Shown piece by piece: positions 1-7,474 of a stretch of 32,911 nt of DNA. Made by a program: the position numbers and the translations under genes. The notes below the pieces were generated by a model, which was given only the letters and a program-made list of their open reading frames with translations, was not told the DNA's origin and ran no database searches. Source of the stretch: Sphingomonadaceae bacterium (GTDB lineage Bacteria; Pseudomonadota; Alphaproteobacteria; Sphingomonadales; Sphingomonadaceae); the NCBI GenBank assembly GCA_947455865.1, contig CANGQZ010000010.1, positions 1 to 32,911 on the forward strand, read 5' to 3'. Position 1 is the stretch's first letter. Each line of letters opens with the position of its first letter.

Positions 1-156
1 AAAGCGACCGGGGCCGCACTGTGGGAGGGCCGCGCCGACGTGCTGACCCGCGAAGGCGATGAAAAGTGGAGCGACGGGGTGGTGGCGGCCAAGCTGGCAG
101 CAGCCCTGTTCGACGGGTTCCCCGGCACATCAGGCGAGGGCTATTCCGGACGCTGA
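1..156 (+). CDS. DUF4136-like protein, C-terminal fragment (runs off the left edge)
   Basis: The first 52 codons of the window are open in frame 1 and end at a TGA. The ORF track misses this because no start lies inside the window. The tail contains ALWEGRA and, after a spacer, AAKLAAALFDGFPGTSGE. These closely match TLWEGRA and [18 protein letters not shown] near the end of the DUF4136-like lipoprotein at 15180-15794, so the two are probably paralogues. DUF4136 proteins are small, usually lipid-anchored envelope proteins of unknown function. The N-terminus, and therefore any lipobox, lies outside the window. Reading frame and paralogy are seen directly; the family name is inferred through the paralogue. 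Confidence 0.7.
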   Translation, partial: KATGAALWEGRADVLTREGDEKWSDGVVAAKLAAALFDGFPGTSGEGYSGR

Positions 157-166
157 GGCGCTGCGA

Positions 167-1207
167 TCAAGCCACCGTTTCCGCCGCGATTACCGCAACG
201 AAGATCACCAGCGCGATGAGCGAAAACAGCAGCAGCGCCGCGGTGCGCAGCAACGCGCCGATCCGCGAAACGCCGTAGGCGCCGCGCAGCTGGCGGTACA
301 TGTGCAGCGGCGGGGCAATCCCGAACAGGGCGGCAAAGCCAGGGGCGCCGAGCGCGCCAGCGATCATCACGAACACTGCCAGCAGGGTCATGAAACTCAG
401 CGAATAAGTGACGAACACGGCGTGATCGTAGAGATGGAAGCGGTAGCTGAACGGGAACAGCAGCCACAGGAACGGCACCGAGATCGGGATCATCGCCCAG
501 CTGTACTTGTAGGCGTGGCTCTGCAGTTTGTAGGCCGTGAGCGCCGGGTTCGCGCCGGCCTTTTCGATGGCGTTATCCAGCACGGTGATTCCGATTGTCG
601 GCAGCTTCTCGTCCGACCTGCCAGCTTTGATCCGCCGCATTATCGCGATGGCGCTTTGCGCGTCGGAAATCCGATCATCGACATCGGCGGTATCGCCGCC
701 GCTGCGCACGATCTGGGCGCGCTCTGCGGTCAGTTTGGCGAGTTCCTGTTCGCTTTCGGCCAGACCCGAGACAATCCCGCTGGCAGCCTGGCTTTGCGCC
801 TCGGCCGCGAATTCGGGCTTGCCGGCGGTTTCCTGGATCACCGCGAACATCAGGAACACGCTGAACAGGAACAGTGCGAGCGGCGAAACAAAGCTGGCGC
901 GCTGGCCGGCAATGTAGCGGCGGGTCAGTTCGCCCGGGCGCCACACCACCATCGGCAGCGTACGCCAGATCTTGCCCTCGAAATGGAACACGCCGTGCAG
1001 CAGATCGTGAAAGAACGCGCTGAGCGTGCGGTGGACGTGCGCGGCCTGTCCGCAGGCGTGGCAATGCGCGCCGATCAGCGGGGTGGCGCAGTTGAGGCAG
1101 GCGCTTTCATGGGTATGGCCGGGATCACTCTCCCCGTGCGCCGGCTCGACCGCGCGCGCGGTGAGCGCGCCTTGCGCGATTTCGGCGACACCTTCGGCAT
1201 GCCTCAT
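167..1207 (-). CDS. DUF3667 family zinc-ribbon membrane protein
   Basis: The protein is about 346 aa. Near the N-terminus is a zinc-ribbon-like CLNCATPLIGAHCHACGQ with two CxxC pairs. It is followed by the family-typical stretch around HDLLHGVFHFEGKIWRTL and a set of hydrophobic helices: one after SPLALFLFSVF and several in the C-terminal third. The middle (about 130-190) is a charged helical segment probably outside the membrane. This arrangement is characteristic of DUF3667, an inner-membrane family of unknown function. The track starts at a TTG (1228). I prefer ATG at 1207 because GGGGG lies about 8-12 bases upstream. It is convergent with the DUF4136-like tail, and the rpoZ terminator lies just upstream of its start. 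Confidence 0.8.
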   Translation of the reverse strand: MRHAEGVAEIAQGALTARAVEPAHGESDPGHTHESACLNCATPLIGAHCHACGQAAHVHRTLSAFFHDLLHGVFHFEGKIWRTLPMVVWRPGELTRRYIAGQRASFVSPLALFLFSVFLMFAVIQETAGKPEFAAEAQSQAASGIVSGLAESEQELAKLTAERAQIVRSGGDTADVDDRISDAQSAIAIMRRIKAGRSDEKLPTIGITVLDNAIEKAGANPALTAYKLQSHAYKYSWAMIPISVPFLWLLFPFSYRFHLYDHAVFVTYSLSFMTLLAVFVMIAGALGAPGFAALFGIAPPLHMYRQLRGAYGVSRIGALLRTAALLLFSLIALVIFVAVIAAETVA

Positions 1208-1255
1208 CAGCTTGACCCCCGTAGACAAGCCAGCCTAACGGCGAATGCACGCAAG

Positions 1256-1283
1256 AAAAAGGCCCCGGGGTGCCGGGGCCCTT
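1256..1283 (-). terminator. Rho-independent terminator of rpoZ
   Basis: On the minus strand, an 8-bp perfect stem (GGCCCCGG / CCGGGGCC) with a 4-nt loop is followed directly by five T residues (AAAAA at 1256-1260 on the plus strand). It lies about 25 bases after the rpoZ stop codon and before the DUF3667 start, so it should separate the two leftward genes. Confidence 0.85.
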
Positions 1284-1307
1284 TCGCGTCAGCCGGGGCG
1301 GAAAGCC

Positions 1308-1652
1308 TCAGCCTTCGTAATCGCCGCCCAGCGACGTATTGCGCACCGGCGCGGCAGCGGTGATCCGCAGCGCTTCGGCCTGCTGGCTGAGCGAACCGAT
1401 ATCATCGACCTCGTCATCATCCTCGGGCTGGACGCGCTGCAGCGAGCCGATCACCGATTCCTTCAGGAGGGCGGGACGGACGGTTTCCTCGGCGATTTCG
1501 CGCAAGGCAACGACCGGGTTCTTGTCACGGTCCCGATCGATGGTGAGTTCGGCGCCGCCCGAAATCTCGCGCGCGCGCTGCGCAGCGAGCAGGACGAGAT
1601 CGAAGCGGTTGGGGATCTTGTCGACGCAATCTTCAACGGTTACGCGCGCCAT
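1308..1652 (-). CDS. rpoZ: DNA-directed RNA polymerase omega subunit
   Basis: The protein is 114 aa. It begins [33 protein letters not shown], the conserved core of RpoZ that folds against the C-terminal tail of the beta-prime subunit and helps RNA polymerase assemble and bind ppGpp. The [16 protein letters not shown] segment is typical of alphaproteobacterial omega. The C-terminal 50 residues form a variable acidic tail ([10 protein letters not shown]), as in other sphingomonads. A CGGAG ribosome site lies about 9 bases before the ATG. The gene sits downstream of dnaB on the same strand with an 82-base gap and ends at a strong terminator. Confidence 0.95.
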   Translation of the reverse strand: MARVTVEDCVDKIPNRFDLVLLAAQRAREISGGAELTIDRDRDKNPVVALREIAEETVRPALLKESVIGSLQRVQPEDDDEVDDIGSLSQQAEALRITAAAPVRNTSLGGDYEG

Positions 1653-1734
1653 CGGGCACTCCGGGAATTGAGGCAGAAGCTTGGGAAGAGGCGGCAGCTA
1701 GGGCGGACCGGGGGGAAAGTCAAGGAAATGCCCG

Positions 1735-3258
1735 TCAATCCGCGTAGCGGTCCGCCAAGGCATCGTCGGCCAGATCGCTGAACTTGGTGATGCGCGGTTC
1801 GAAGCGCAGGCGTACCTTGCCGGTGGCGCCGTGCCGCTGCTTGCCGATGATCAGTTCGGCGAGGCCATAGACCCGCTCCATCTCCGCCATCCATGCCGCG
1901 TGGGCATCGTGGGTTTTGGCATCGTCGGTTTCCACCGGACGCTTGGGCTCCTTCGCGGCGACATAATAGTCCTCGCGGTAGACGAACCAGACCATATCCG
2001 CGTCCTGCTCGATCGAGCCCGATTCGCGCAGGTCCGAAAGCTGCGGGCGCTTGTCCTCACGCTGTTCGACCGCGCGGCTGAGCTGCGACAGCGCGATCAC
2101 CGGGACCGAGAGTTCCTTCGCCAGCGTCTTCAGCCCGCGCGAGATTTCCGAAATCTCGTTGACCCGGTTGTCGCTGGCGCGGCCGGTGCCCTGCAGCAGC
2201 TGGAGATAATCGACCACGATCAGCCCCAGCCCGTGGCGACGCTTGAGCCGGCGGGCGCGGGCGCGCAGCGCGGCGATGCTGAGCGCCGGGGTATCGTCGA
2301 TGTAAAGCGGCAGTTCGGCCAGTTTCTGGCTGGCAAACGACAGCGCCTGAAAATCGTCACGGCTGATCTTGCCCATCCGCAGCGCTTCCGAGCTGATCCC
2401 CGACTGTTCGGCGAGGATACGGGTGGCGAGCTGATCGGCGCTCATTTCAAGGCTGAAGAAGGCGGTAGCGGCGCCGACCGACTTTTCCGCCGGGATGCCG
2501 TCAGCCAGATCGCGGCGCAGCCGGTCCGCCGCGTTGAAGGCAATGTTGGTGGCAAGTGAGGTCTTGCCCATGCCGGGGCGCCCGGCGAGGATGATCAGAT
2601 CGCTGTCATGCAGCCCGCCGACTTTCTCGTTGAGCGAGGTGAGCCCGGTGGTCTTGCCCGAAACGTGCCCGCCCGAGAGCAGCGCCTGTTCGATCATGCC
2701 GAGCGCGGTCTTGGTCGCGTCGGCGAAATGCTGCGCCTCGCTGCTGGCCGAGGCCCCTTCGGCCACCTGATATAGCGCGGCTTCGGCCAATTCGATCTGC
2801 GCCAGCGGGGCGACGCTTTCCGACGTATCGAGCGCGGCCTCGACCAGGTTGCGCCCGACGCTGACCAGTTCGCGCAGCAGCGCCAGATCGTAGATCTGCT
2901 CGGCCAGTTCGCGCGGGGCAAGCAGCCCCTGCCCGTCCGCAGTGAGCCGCGCGAGGTACGTCACCCCGCCCAGCGCCTTGAGCGCGTCGTCCGCCTCGAA
3001 ATAGGGTTTTAGCGTGACCGGGGTAACGATCGCCTTGCGATCGAGCAGTTGGGTGATTCGCTCGTAGATGCGCTCGTGCACCGGTTCGAAGAAATGCGCC
3101 GGGCGCAGCGGGGTGTTAAGTTCCTCGATCACCCGGTTGTCGATCAGCACCGCGCCGAGAAACGCTGCCTCTGCTTCGATATTGGCGGGGAGTGCGCGCA
3201 GCGGCGGGGCACCGGGGGCCGCATCGTGCGTGGTGATAAGGAAGGTATCGTCAGCCAT
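1735..3258 (-). CDS. dnaB: Replicative DNA helicase DnaB
   Basis: The protein is about 507 aa, normal for DnaB. The N-terminal domain starts at LPANIEAEAAFLGAVLIDNRVIEEL. The RecA-like C-terminal domain has Walker A GRPGMGKTSLA, the ATPase segment LIVVDYLQLLQG, ALSQLSRAVEQR and the arginine-finger region LSDLRESGSIEQDADMV. It unwinds DNA ahead of the replisome as a hexamer. No intein or insertion interrupts it. The track opens at 3315, but ATG at 3258 (MADDTF) begins the recognisable protein and has GGAT about 8 bases upstream; ATG at 3273 is the alternative. It is divergent from the UPF0262 gene, with about 140 bases between the two starts. Confidence 0.95.
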   Translation of the reverse strand: MADDTFLITTHDAAPGAPPLRALPANIEAEAAFLGAVLIDNRVIEELNTPLRPAHFFEPVHERIYERITQLLDRKAIVTPVTLKPYFEADDALKALGGVTYLARLTADGQGLLAPRELAEQIYDLALLRELVSVGRNLVEAALDTSESVAPLAQIELAEAALYQVAEGASASSEAQHFADATKTALGMIEQALLSGGHVSGKTTGLTSLNEKVGGLHDSDLIILAGRPGMGKTSLATNIAFNAADRLRRDLADGIPAEKSVGAATAFFSLEMSADQLATRILAEQSGISSEALRMGKISRDDFQALSFASQKLAELPLYIDDTPALSIAALRARARRLKRRHGLGLIVVDYLQLLQGTGRASDNRVNEISEISRGLKTLAKELSVPVIALSQLSRAVEQREDKRPQLSDLRESGSIEQDADMVWFVYREDYYVAAKEPKRPVETDDAKTHDAHAAWMAEMERVYGLAELIIGKQRHGATGKVRLRFEPRITKFSDLADDALADRYAD

Positions 3259-3396
3259 GAAGCGGCGATCCATGCGCCGGTTGGGGCGGCCTCGCAAGCC
3301 GGCAGCAGCGGGCAATTAATCCACAGCATGTGGATTGTCGCGCCGGCAACTCAAGGCTTGCCCGCGCGCCCGGCATTTGCGAAAGCTGCCGCCCCC

Positions 3397-3879
3397 ATGG
3401 CGGACCCGCGCATCTCGCATATTGAACTCGACGAGGCGACGATCCTGTGGCGCAACGCCGATATCGAACAGGAACGGCGGATCGCGATCTTCGATCTGGT
3501 GGAGGAGAACACCTTCAAGCCGCTGCGGGCCTTTGCCGCTGGGCATGAAGGGCCGTATCGCCTGCGCCTGTCGGTGCAGGACGGGCGGCTGCAGCTGGAT
3601 GTATCGGGCGAGGACGGCGCGCTGCTGGAAACCCAGATCCTTGGGCTCGGCCGCTTCCGGCGGCACATCAAGGACTATTTCGCGATCTGTGATTCGTATT
3701 ATCAGGCGATCCGCAAGGCCACCGCGAGCGAGATCGAGACGATCGACATGGCCCGCCGTGGAGTTCACAACGAAGCGGCCGACCTGCTGCTCGAACGGCT
3801 TGAAGGTAAGATCGAAACCGATTTCGCCACAGCGCGGCGACTGTTCACCCTGATCTGCGTGCTGCATATCAGGGGCTGA
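3397..3879 (+). CDS. UPF0262 family protein
   Basis: From ATG 3397 the product is 160 aa, the usual length for UPF0262. It begins MADPRISHIELDEATILWRNADIEQERRIAIFDLVEEN and ends DFATARRLFTLICVLHIRG; both ends are strongly conserved in this alphaproteobacterial family. No signal peptide or membrane helix is visible, so it is probably cytoplasmic. The function is unknown. The ORF track extends it to 3049, but that upstream part is antisense to dnaB and does not resemble the family. The GH25-like gene follows after 23 bases, suggesting one transcript with it and cytidine deaminase. Confidence 0.88.
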   Translation: MADPRISHIELDEATILWRNADIEQERRIAIFDLVEENTFKPLRAFAAGHEGPYRLRLSVQDGRLQLDVSGEDGALLETQILGLGRFRRHIKDYFAICDSYYQAIRKATASEIETIDMARRGVHNEAADLLLERLEGKIETDFATARRLFTLICVLHIRG

Positions 3880-3902
3880 ACCAGAGGCGGGACGCGGCAA
3901 CC

Positions 3903-4607
3903 ATGGCACGAGCGAAGGGCAGCGCATCGCGCTGGCGGCTGCGACTGGCCGCAGTGGCGCTGTTGCTGGCACTGGTGGGCGGGGCGATGCTGTGGTGGCA
4001 CTTGCGCCACTGGACCCCGCCGCGCGCCGCCTTCAGCTCGCAGGGGGTCGAAGTCGGCACGGCCGAGGGCCCGATCGACTGGACCGCGCTAAAGGCGGTC
4101 GGCGCGGACTTTGCCTATCTCGATGCCAGTGTCAGCGTGTTCGCCCGTGATCCGACCTTCGTGAAGAATCTGGAGGACGCGCGCGCCGCGAAACTCAAGG
4201 TCGGCGCGGTACACCTCTACGATCCGTGCCAGCCAGCCGACGAGCAGGCGGCCAACTTCGTGACGGTGGTGCCGCGCGATGTGGCGCTGCTGCCGCCAGC
4301 GGTCGAGCTGGACCGGCTGGCCGACGATTGCCCGGTCAAAGTGTCCGACGCGGCGGTGGAAAGCGAGCTGATGACGTTCCTTAACCAGATCGAGGCGCAT
4401 AGCGGCAAGGCGGCGATCCTCAAGGTTTCGCCCCGGTTCGAGACCAAGTACCATGTCGCGCGCGCGATCGACCGCAACGTGTGGCTGGTGGGCGACCGCT
4501 TTCAGCCCGACTATGCCGGGCGGCCGTGGACGCTGTGGACCGCCAATGCCCGGCTGATGACCGACGCCAGCGAAGCGCCGCTGCGCTGGGTGGTGCTGCA
4601 GCGATGA
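3903..4607 (+). CDS. GH25 lysozyme-fold membrane-anchored protein, catalytic acids altered
   Basis: The protein is 234 aa. One membrane helix (about 13-33) is followed by a domain resembling glycoside hydrolase family 25: QGVEVGTAEGPIDWTALKAVGADFAYLDAS matches the family opening (G-I-D-V-S...IDW..VK..G..FAYIKAS), and NLEDARAAKLKVGAVHLYDPC the next strand-helix. GH25 enzymes cleave the peptidoglycan glycan strand using acidic residues in GID and in DxE after LPP. Here the first is E50 and the second motif reads PPAVELD (E135, D137), so the acids are exchanged or shifted. Activity is doubtful; it may only bind peptidoglycan. The stop overlaps the start of cdd by ATGA. Confidence 0.72.
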   Translation: MARAKGSASRWRLRLAAVALLLALVGGAMLWWHLRHWTPPRAAFSSQGVEVGTAEGPIDWTALKAVGADFAYLDASVSVFARDPTFVKNLEDARAAKLKVGAVHLYDPCQPADEQAANFVTVVPRDVALLPPAVELDRLADDCPVKVSDAAVESELMTFLNQIEAHSGKAAILKVSPRFETKYHVARAIDRNVWLVGDRFQPDYAGRPWTLWTANARLMTDASEAPLRWVVLQR

Positions 4608-5035
4608 GCGGCGGCCCCACGCAGGCGGCACTGATCGCCGCGGCAAACGCTGCGATGGCGCACGCCTATGCGCCTTATTCGGGCTTTCGCGTCGGCGCGG
4701 CGCTGGGTTTTGCCGATGGCTCGGTGGTGATCGGGGCCAATGTCGAGAACGCGAGTTACGGCCTCTCGCTTTGTGCCGAGACGGTCGCGGTGGCGACGGC
4801 GATGGCCGGCGGGGTGCGCGGCGGACTGGTGGCGGTAGCGGTGACGGGCGGCCCCGGCGGCGCGCCGGGAAGCGATCCGGTGACACCGTGCGGGCGCTGC
4901 CGCCAAGTGCTCTGCGAACTTGCCGAATTGGGCGAGACCGATCCGGTGATCTGGTGCGCGGGCGCGGACGAAGTTCTCGAAACCCGGCTGTCCGCACTGC
5001 TGCCCCACGCCTTCGGGCCGAGATCGCTGCGCTGA
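4604..5035 (+). CDS. cdd: Cytidine deaminase
   Basis: The product is 143 aa, the size of the tetrameric zinc-dependent cytidine deaminases that convert (deoxy)cytidine to (deoxy)uridine in pyrimidine salvage. Visible motifs are YAPYSGFRVGAAL, the substrate-contacting NVENASYGLSLCAE (C57 zinc ligand, E59 proton shuttle) and PCGRCRQV (C96, C99 zinc ligands). The ATG overlaps the GH25-like stop by four bases, which implies translational coupling. The longer ORF in the track (from 4481) is only the open frame upstream. A gap of 114 bases follows before the SIR2-like gene. Confidence 0.93.
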   Translation: MSGGPTQAALIAAANAAMAHAYAPYSGFRVGAALGFADGSVVIGANVENASYGLSLCAETVAVATAMAGGVRGGLVAVAVTGGPGGAPGSDPVTPCGRCRQVLCELAELGETDPVIWCAGADEVLETRLSALLPHAFGPRSLR

Positions 5036-5051
5036 GGCTGCTTTTCGCGAG

Positions 5052-5090
5052 GCTGAACATTCTTGGTTAAGTATTTATCTCTAGTTCAGC
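5052..5090. promoter_or_regulatory. Inverted repeat around an AT-rich core upstream of the SIR2-like gene
   Basis: GCTGAAC and its complement GTTCAGC are 7-bp perfect arms separated by 25 bases that are strikingly AT-rich (TTGGTTAAGTATTTATC) in an otherwise GC-rich region. The element lies between cdd and the SIR2-like gene and is the likeliest place for the latter's promoter. Function as promoter or operator is inference; no confident -35/-10 pair was fixed. Confidence 0.4.
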
Positions 5091-5149
5091 GGCGGGGGTG
5101 AGCCGCGCTGCGGCGGCCCGGCAATGAACAGGCAGCCGCACACAGGGCC

Positions 5150-6178
5150 ATGATCCGCACCAAGACGACCTTCATTCTCGGGGCAGGGGCTAGCGCGGAA
5201 CTGCACATGCCCGGACCGGTGGAAGTGCTGGAGCGGATCGCTCAGGCGCTGGACTTCTCGCGCACTGGCACCAACCAGCTGACCCGCGATACGGCCGCGA
5301 TCCTGCGCCACATAGGCAAGCTGGCGGAGCGGATGAACCGTACCGAGGAAGCGCTCTACCGCGCCGGACAGCGGATCCATCAGGCCGCCAAGATCGGCCG
5401 GTCGATCGAACAGGTGATCGAGCAAAACAACGACGATCCGCTGGTCGAGGCGTTCGGCAAGCTCGCCATCGCGGTGTTCACCTTGCAGGCGGAAAGCCGT
5501 TCGTCGCTGCGCGCCACTCCGCAGCCCAATGCCGCACTGCCGCTGCAGACCGGGGATTACTGGCTGATCGAGCTAGGCAAGCTGCTGACTGCCGGGCTCC
5601 CGCGTTCGAAGGTTGAAGCGGGTCTGGGCGATATCTCGATCGTATCGTTCAACTATGACCGTTCGGTTGAGCACTTCCTGCCCTTTGCCCTCGCCACGGC
5701 TTACGGGATGACCTTGCAGGAAGCCCAGCGGATCGTCGCCACGCGGCTCCGATTCTTCCATCCCTACGGCTTGGTCGGCCGCCTGCCGTGGCAGAGTGGC
5801 GAACTGCCCGATGTCGATTGGGGCAACGAGCAGCCGTGGAACATGTCGGCCCTGTCGGGCCAGCTGCGCACGTTCGATCAGGCGATGGCGGATCGCAAAG
5901 GGGTGGCCGACTTGCGCGCATGCGTGGCGCAGGCCAAGCGGATCGTGTTCCTCGGGTTCGACTTCTCGCCCCGCTCGCTCGATCTGCTGATCGACGCCAG
6001 CCTTTCGCATAACCCCGAGATCGTGGTCTCGGTCAACGGCATGTCCGGCCCCAACCTTGCCGCCGCGATCCGGCTCCTGAAACGCAAGACCGGCAACGAG
6101 CGCGACGACCGGCTGATGATCTGCGAAGGCCGCTGCCTCGATGTGCTGAAGGACTACAGCCTGATGCTGGAAACCTAG
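5150..6178 (+). CDS. SIR2-like (putative NAD-binding/NADase) protein
   Basis: The protein is 342 aa. It opens with the Rossmann-type nucleotide-binding motif FILGAGAS (8-15), then a long helical region (about 22-115). Later come SIVSFNYDRSVEHFL (the SFNYD motif, 166-170), FFHPYGLVGRL (H204 in a position like the SIR2 catalytic His) and RIVFLGFDFSPRSLD. GAGAS, N-x-D, HxxG and LGF/LGxS in this order are the signature of SIR2-like domains. Several of these act as NAD-depleting effectors in phage defence rather than deacetylases. There is no adjacent partner gene: cdd lies upstream and an oxidoreductase downstream. The ATG has CAGGG just upstream. Fold assignment is fairly safe; function is unknown. 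Confidence 0.65.
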   Translation: MIRTKTTFILGAGASAELHMPGPVEVLERIAQALDFSRTGTNQLTRDTAAILRHIGKLAERMNRTEEALYRAGQRIHQAAKIGRSIEQVIEQNNDDPLVEAFGKLAIAVFTLQAESRSSLRATPQPNAALPLQTGDYWLIELGKLLTAGLPRSKVEAGLGDISIVSFNYDRSVEHFLPFALATAYGMTLQEAQRIVATRLRFFHPYGLVGRLPWQSGELPDVDWGNEQPWNMSALSGQLRTFDQAMADRKGVADLRACVAQAKRIVFLGFDFSPRSLDLLIDASLSHNPEIVVSVNGMSGPNLAAAIRLLKRKTGNERDDRLMICEGRCLDVLKDYSLMLET

Positions 6179-6274
6179 AGCCAGTATCTTGGCGAATGCG
6201 GACATGGACTCCGCTTGCGAACTCGGCTCTTGTCTTCGCTCTCTCGGCGCAAAACCGGATGCGAGGACAGACCA

Positions 6275-7282
6275 TTGCAGCAGATCACGATCAAGGCGCC
6301 CGGCGGGCTGGACAACCTCACGCTTGCCGAGGTGGCGGATCCCGCCGCGCCCGGGCCCGGCGAAATCACGGTCAGGGTCCGTGCGAGCTCGCTCAACTTC
6401 CACGACTATATCGTGGCGAGCACGCCGGGATCCGCCTTTGATGGCCGGATTCCGATGGCCGATGGTGCCGGCACGATCGAAGCGATCGGCAGCGGCGTTG
6501 ATGGCTTTGCCGTCGGCGATCAGGTCGTCTCGTGCTTCTTCCCGGACTGGCAGGACGGTGACGCGCGGCCGTGCGATTTTGCGCGCACGCCGGGCGACGG
6601 TATCGATGGATTTGCCCGGGAACGGGTGACCCTTCCGGCAAGCTGGTTTACGCACGCCCCCCGCGGATGGTCACACGAAGAAGCCGCGACGATCACCACC
6701 GCCGGCCTCACCGCATGGCGTGCACTCGTAGTCGATGCGCAGATTAAGGCCGGTGACACGGTGGCCGTGCTCGGAACGGGCGGCGTATCGATCTATGCCC
6801 TGCAGCTGGCGAAGGCCATGAGGGCGAAAGTTATTGCCACCTCATCCTCTGACGCCAAGCTGGCCCGCCTGCGTGATCTCGGCGCAGATCACGTCATCAA
6901 TTATCGCACGAACCCGGCGTGGGGCGAGGAAATGCAGCGGTTAACCGGCGGCCGCGGGGTGGATATCGTGGTTGAAGTCGGCGGCCCGGTCACGCTGGCG
7001 CAGTCGATCATCGCCGGACGGCCGGGCGCACATATTGCCCTGATCGGCGTCCTCACCGGCCTCAGCGGCGAAGTTCCCACGGTGAACCTGATGGTGCGGC
7101 AGCAACGTCTGCAGGGATTGATCGTCGGCTCGCGCAAGCATCAAGATGATTTCGTCCGGGCCCTCGATGTCATGGGCCTGCGTCCCGTCATCGATAGCAG
7201 CTTTGCCTTAGCGAACCTCGCCGATGCCTTCCGCCATGAGGCCAGCGGCACGCATTTCGGCAAGATCTGCGTTACGATCTGA
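6275..7282 (+). CDS. Zinc-type MDR superfamily alcohol dehydrogenase / quinone oxidoreductase-like
   Basis: The product is about 335 aa. The N-terminal GroES-like part contains PGPGEITVRVRASSLNFHDYIV and ADGAGTIEAIGSGVDGFAVGDQV. The Rossmann part contains VAVLGTGGVSIYALQLAKAM and GADHVINYRTNPAWGEEMQRLTGGRGVDIVVEVGG. This is a medium-chain dehydrogenase/reductase using NAD(P)H. I do not see the four-cysteine structural zinc cluster, and LNFHD is usual for the NAD(P)-dependent 'alcohol dehydrogenase/quinone oxidoreductase' subgroup. No ATG is available. TTG at 6275 has AGGA seven bases upstream and begins the conserved sequence, so it is preferred over TTG 6215. The substrate cannot be told; it appears monocistronic. 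Confidence 0.85.
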   Translation: MQQITIKAPGGLDNLTLAEVADPAAPGPGEITVRVRASSLNFHDYIVASTPGSAFDGRIPMADGAGTIEAIGSGVDGFAVGDQVVSCFFPDWQDGDARPCDFARTPGDGIDGFARERVTLPASWFTHAPRGWSHEEAATITTAGLTAWRALVVDAQIKAGDTVAVLGTGGVSIYALQLAKAMRAKVIATSSSDAKLARLRDLGADHVINYRTNPAWGEEMQRLTGGRGVDIVVEVGGPVTLAQSIIAGRPGAHIALIGVLTGLSGEVPTVNLMVRQQRLQGLIVGSRKHQDDFVRALDVMGLRPVIDSSFALANLADAFRHEASGTHFGKICVTI

Positions 7283-7474
7283 CACCGGGAACGATGGATC
7301 AGGGCAAGCGACGATCATCGGCAATGTCGGCGCAATTGTCGTGTCCGGAACGGCTGCTCCTGAATCCAATTTCATGTTTTCAGTGACGCACCGGTCAGCC
7401 GGGCGAGCTTCACGTGTGCCGCGTTCGCACCTTTGCCGCCCCCTCCGGATCCCGATGCGAAGCTGCCAGCCGCG

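Noticed and set aside
59-1363. 434-aa plus-strand ORF over DUF3667 and rpoZ
   Set aside because: It covers two well-supported minus-strand genes and the rpoZ terminator, and has no recognisable domain.
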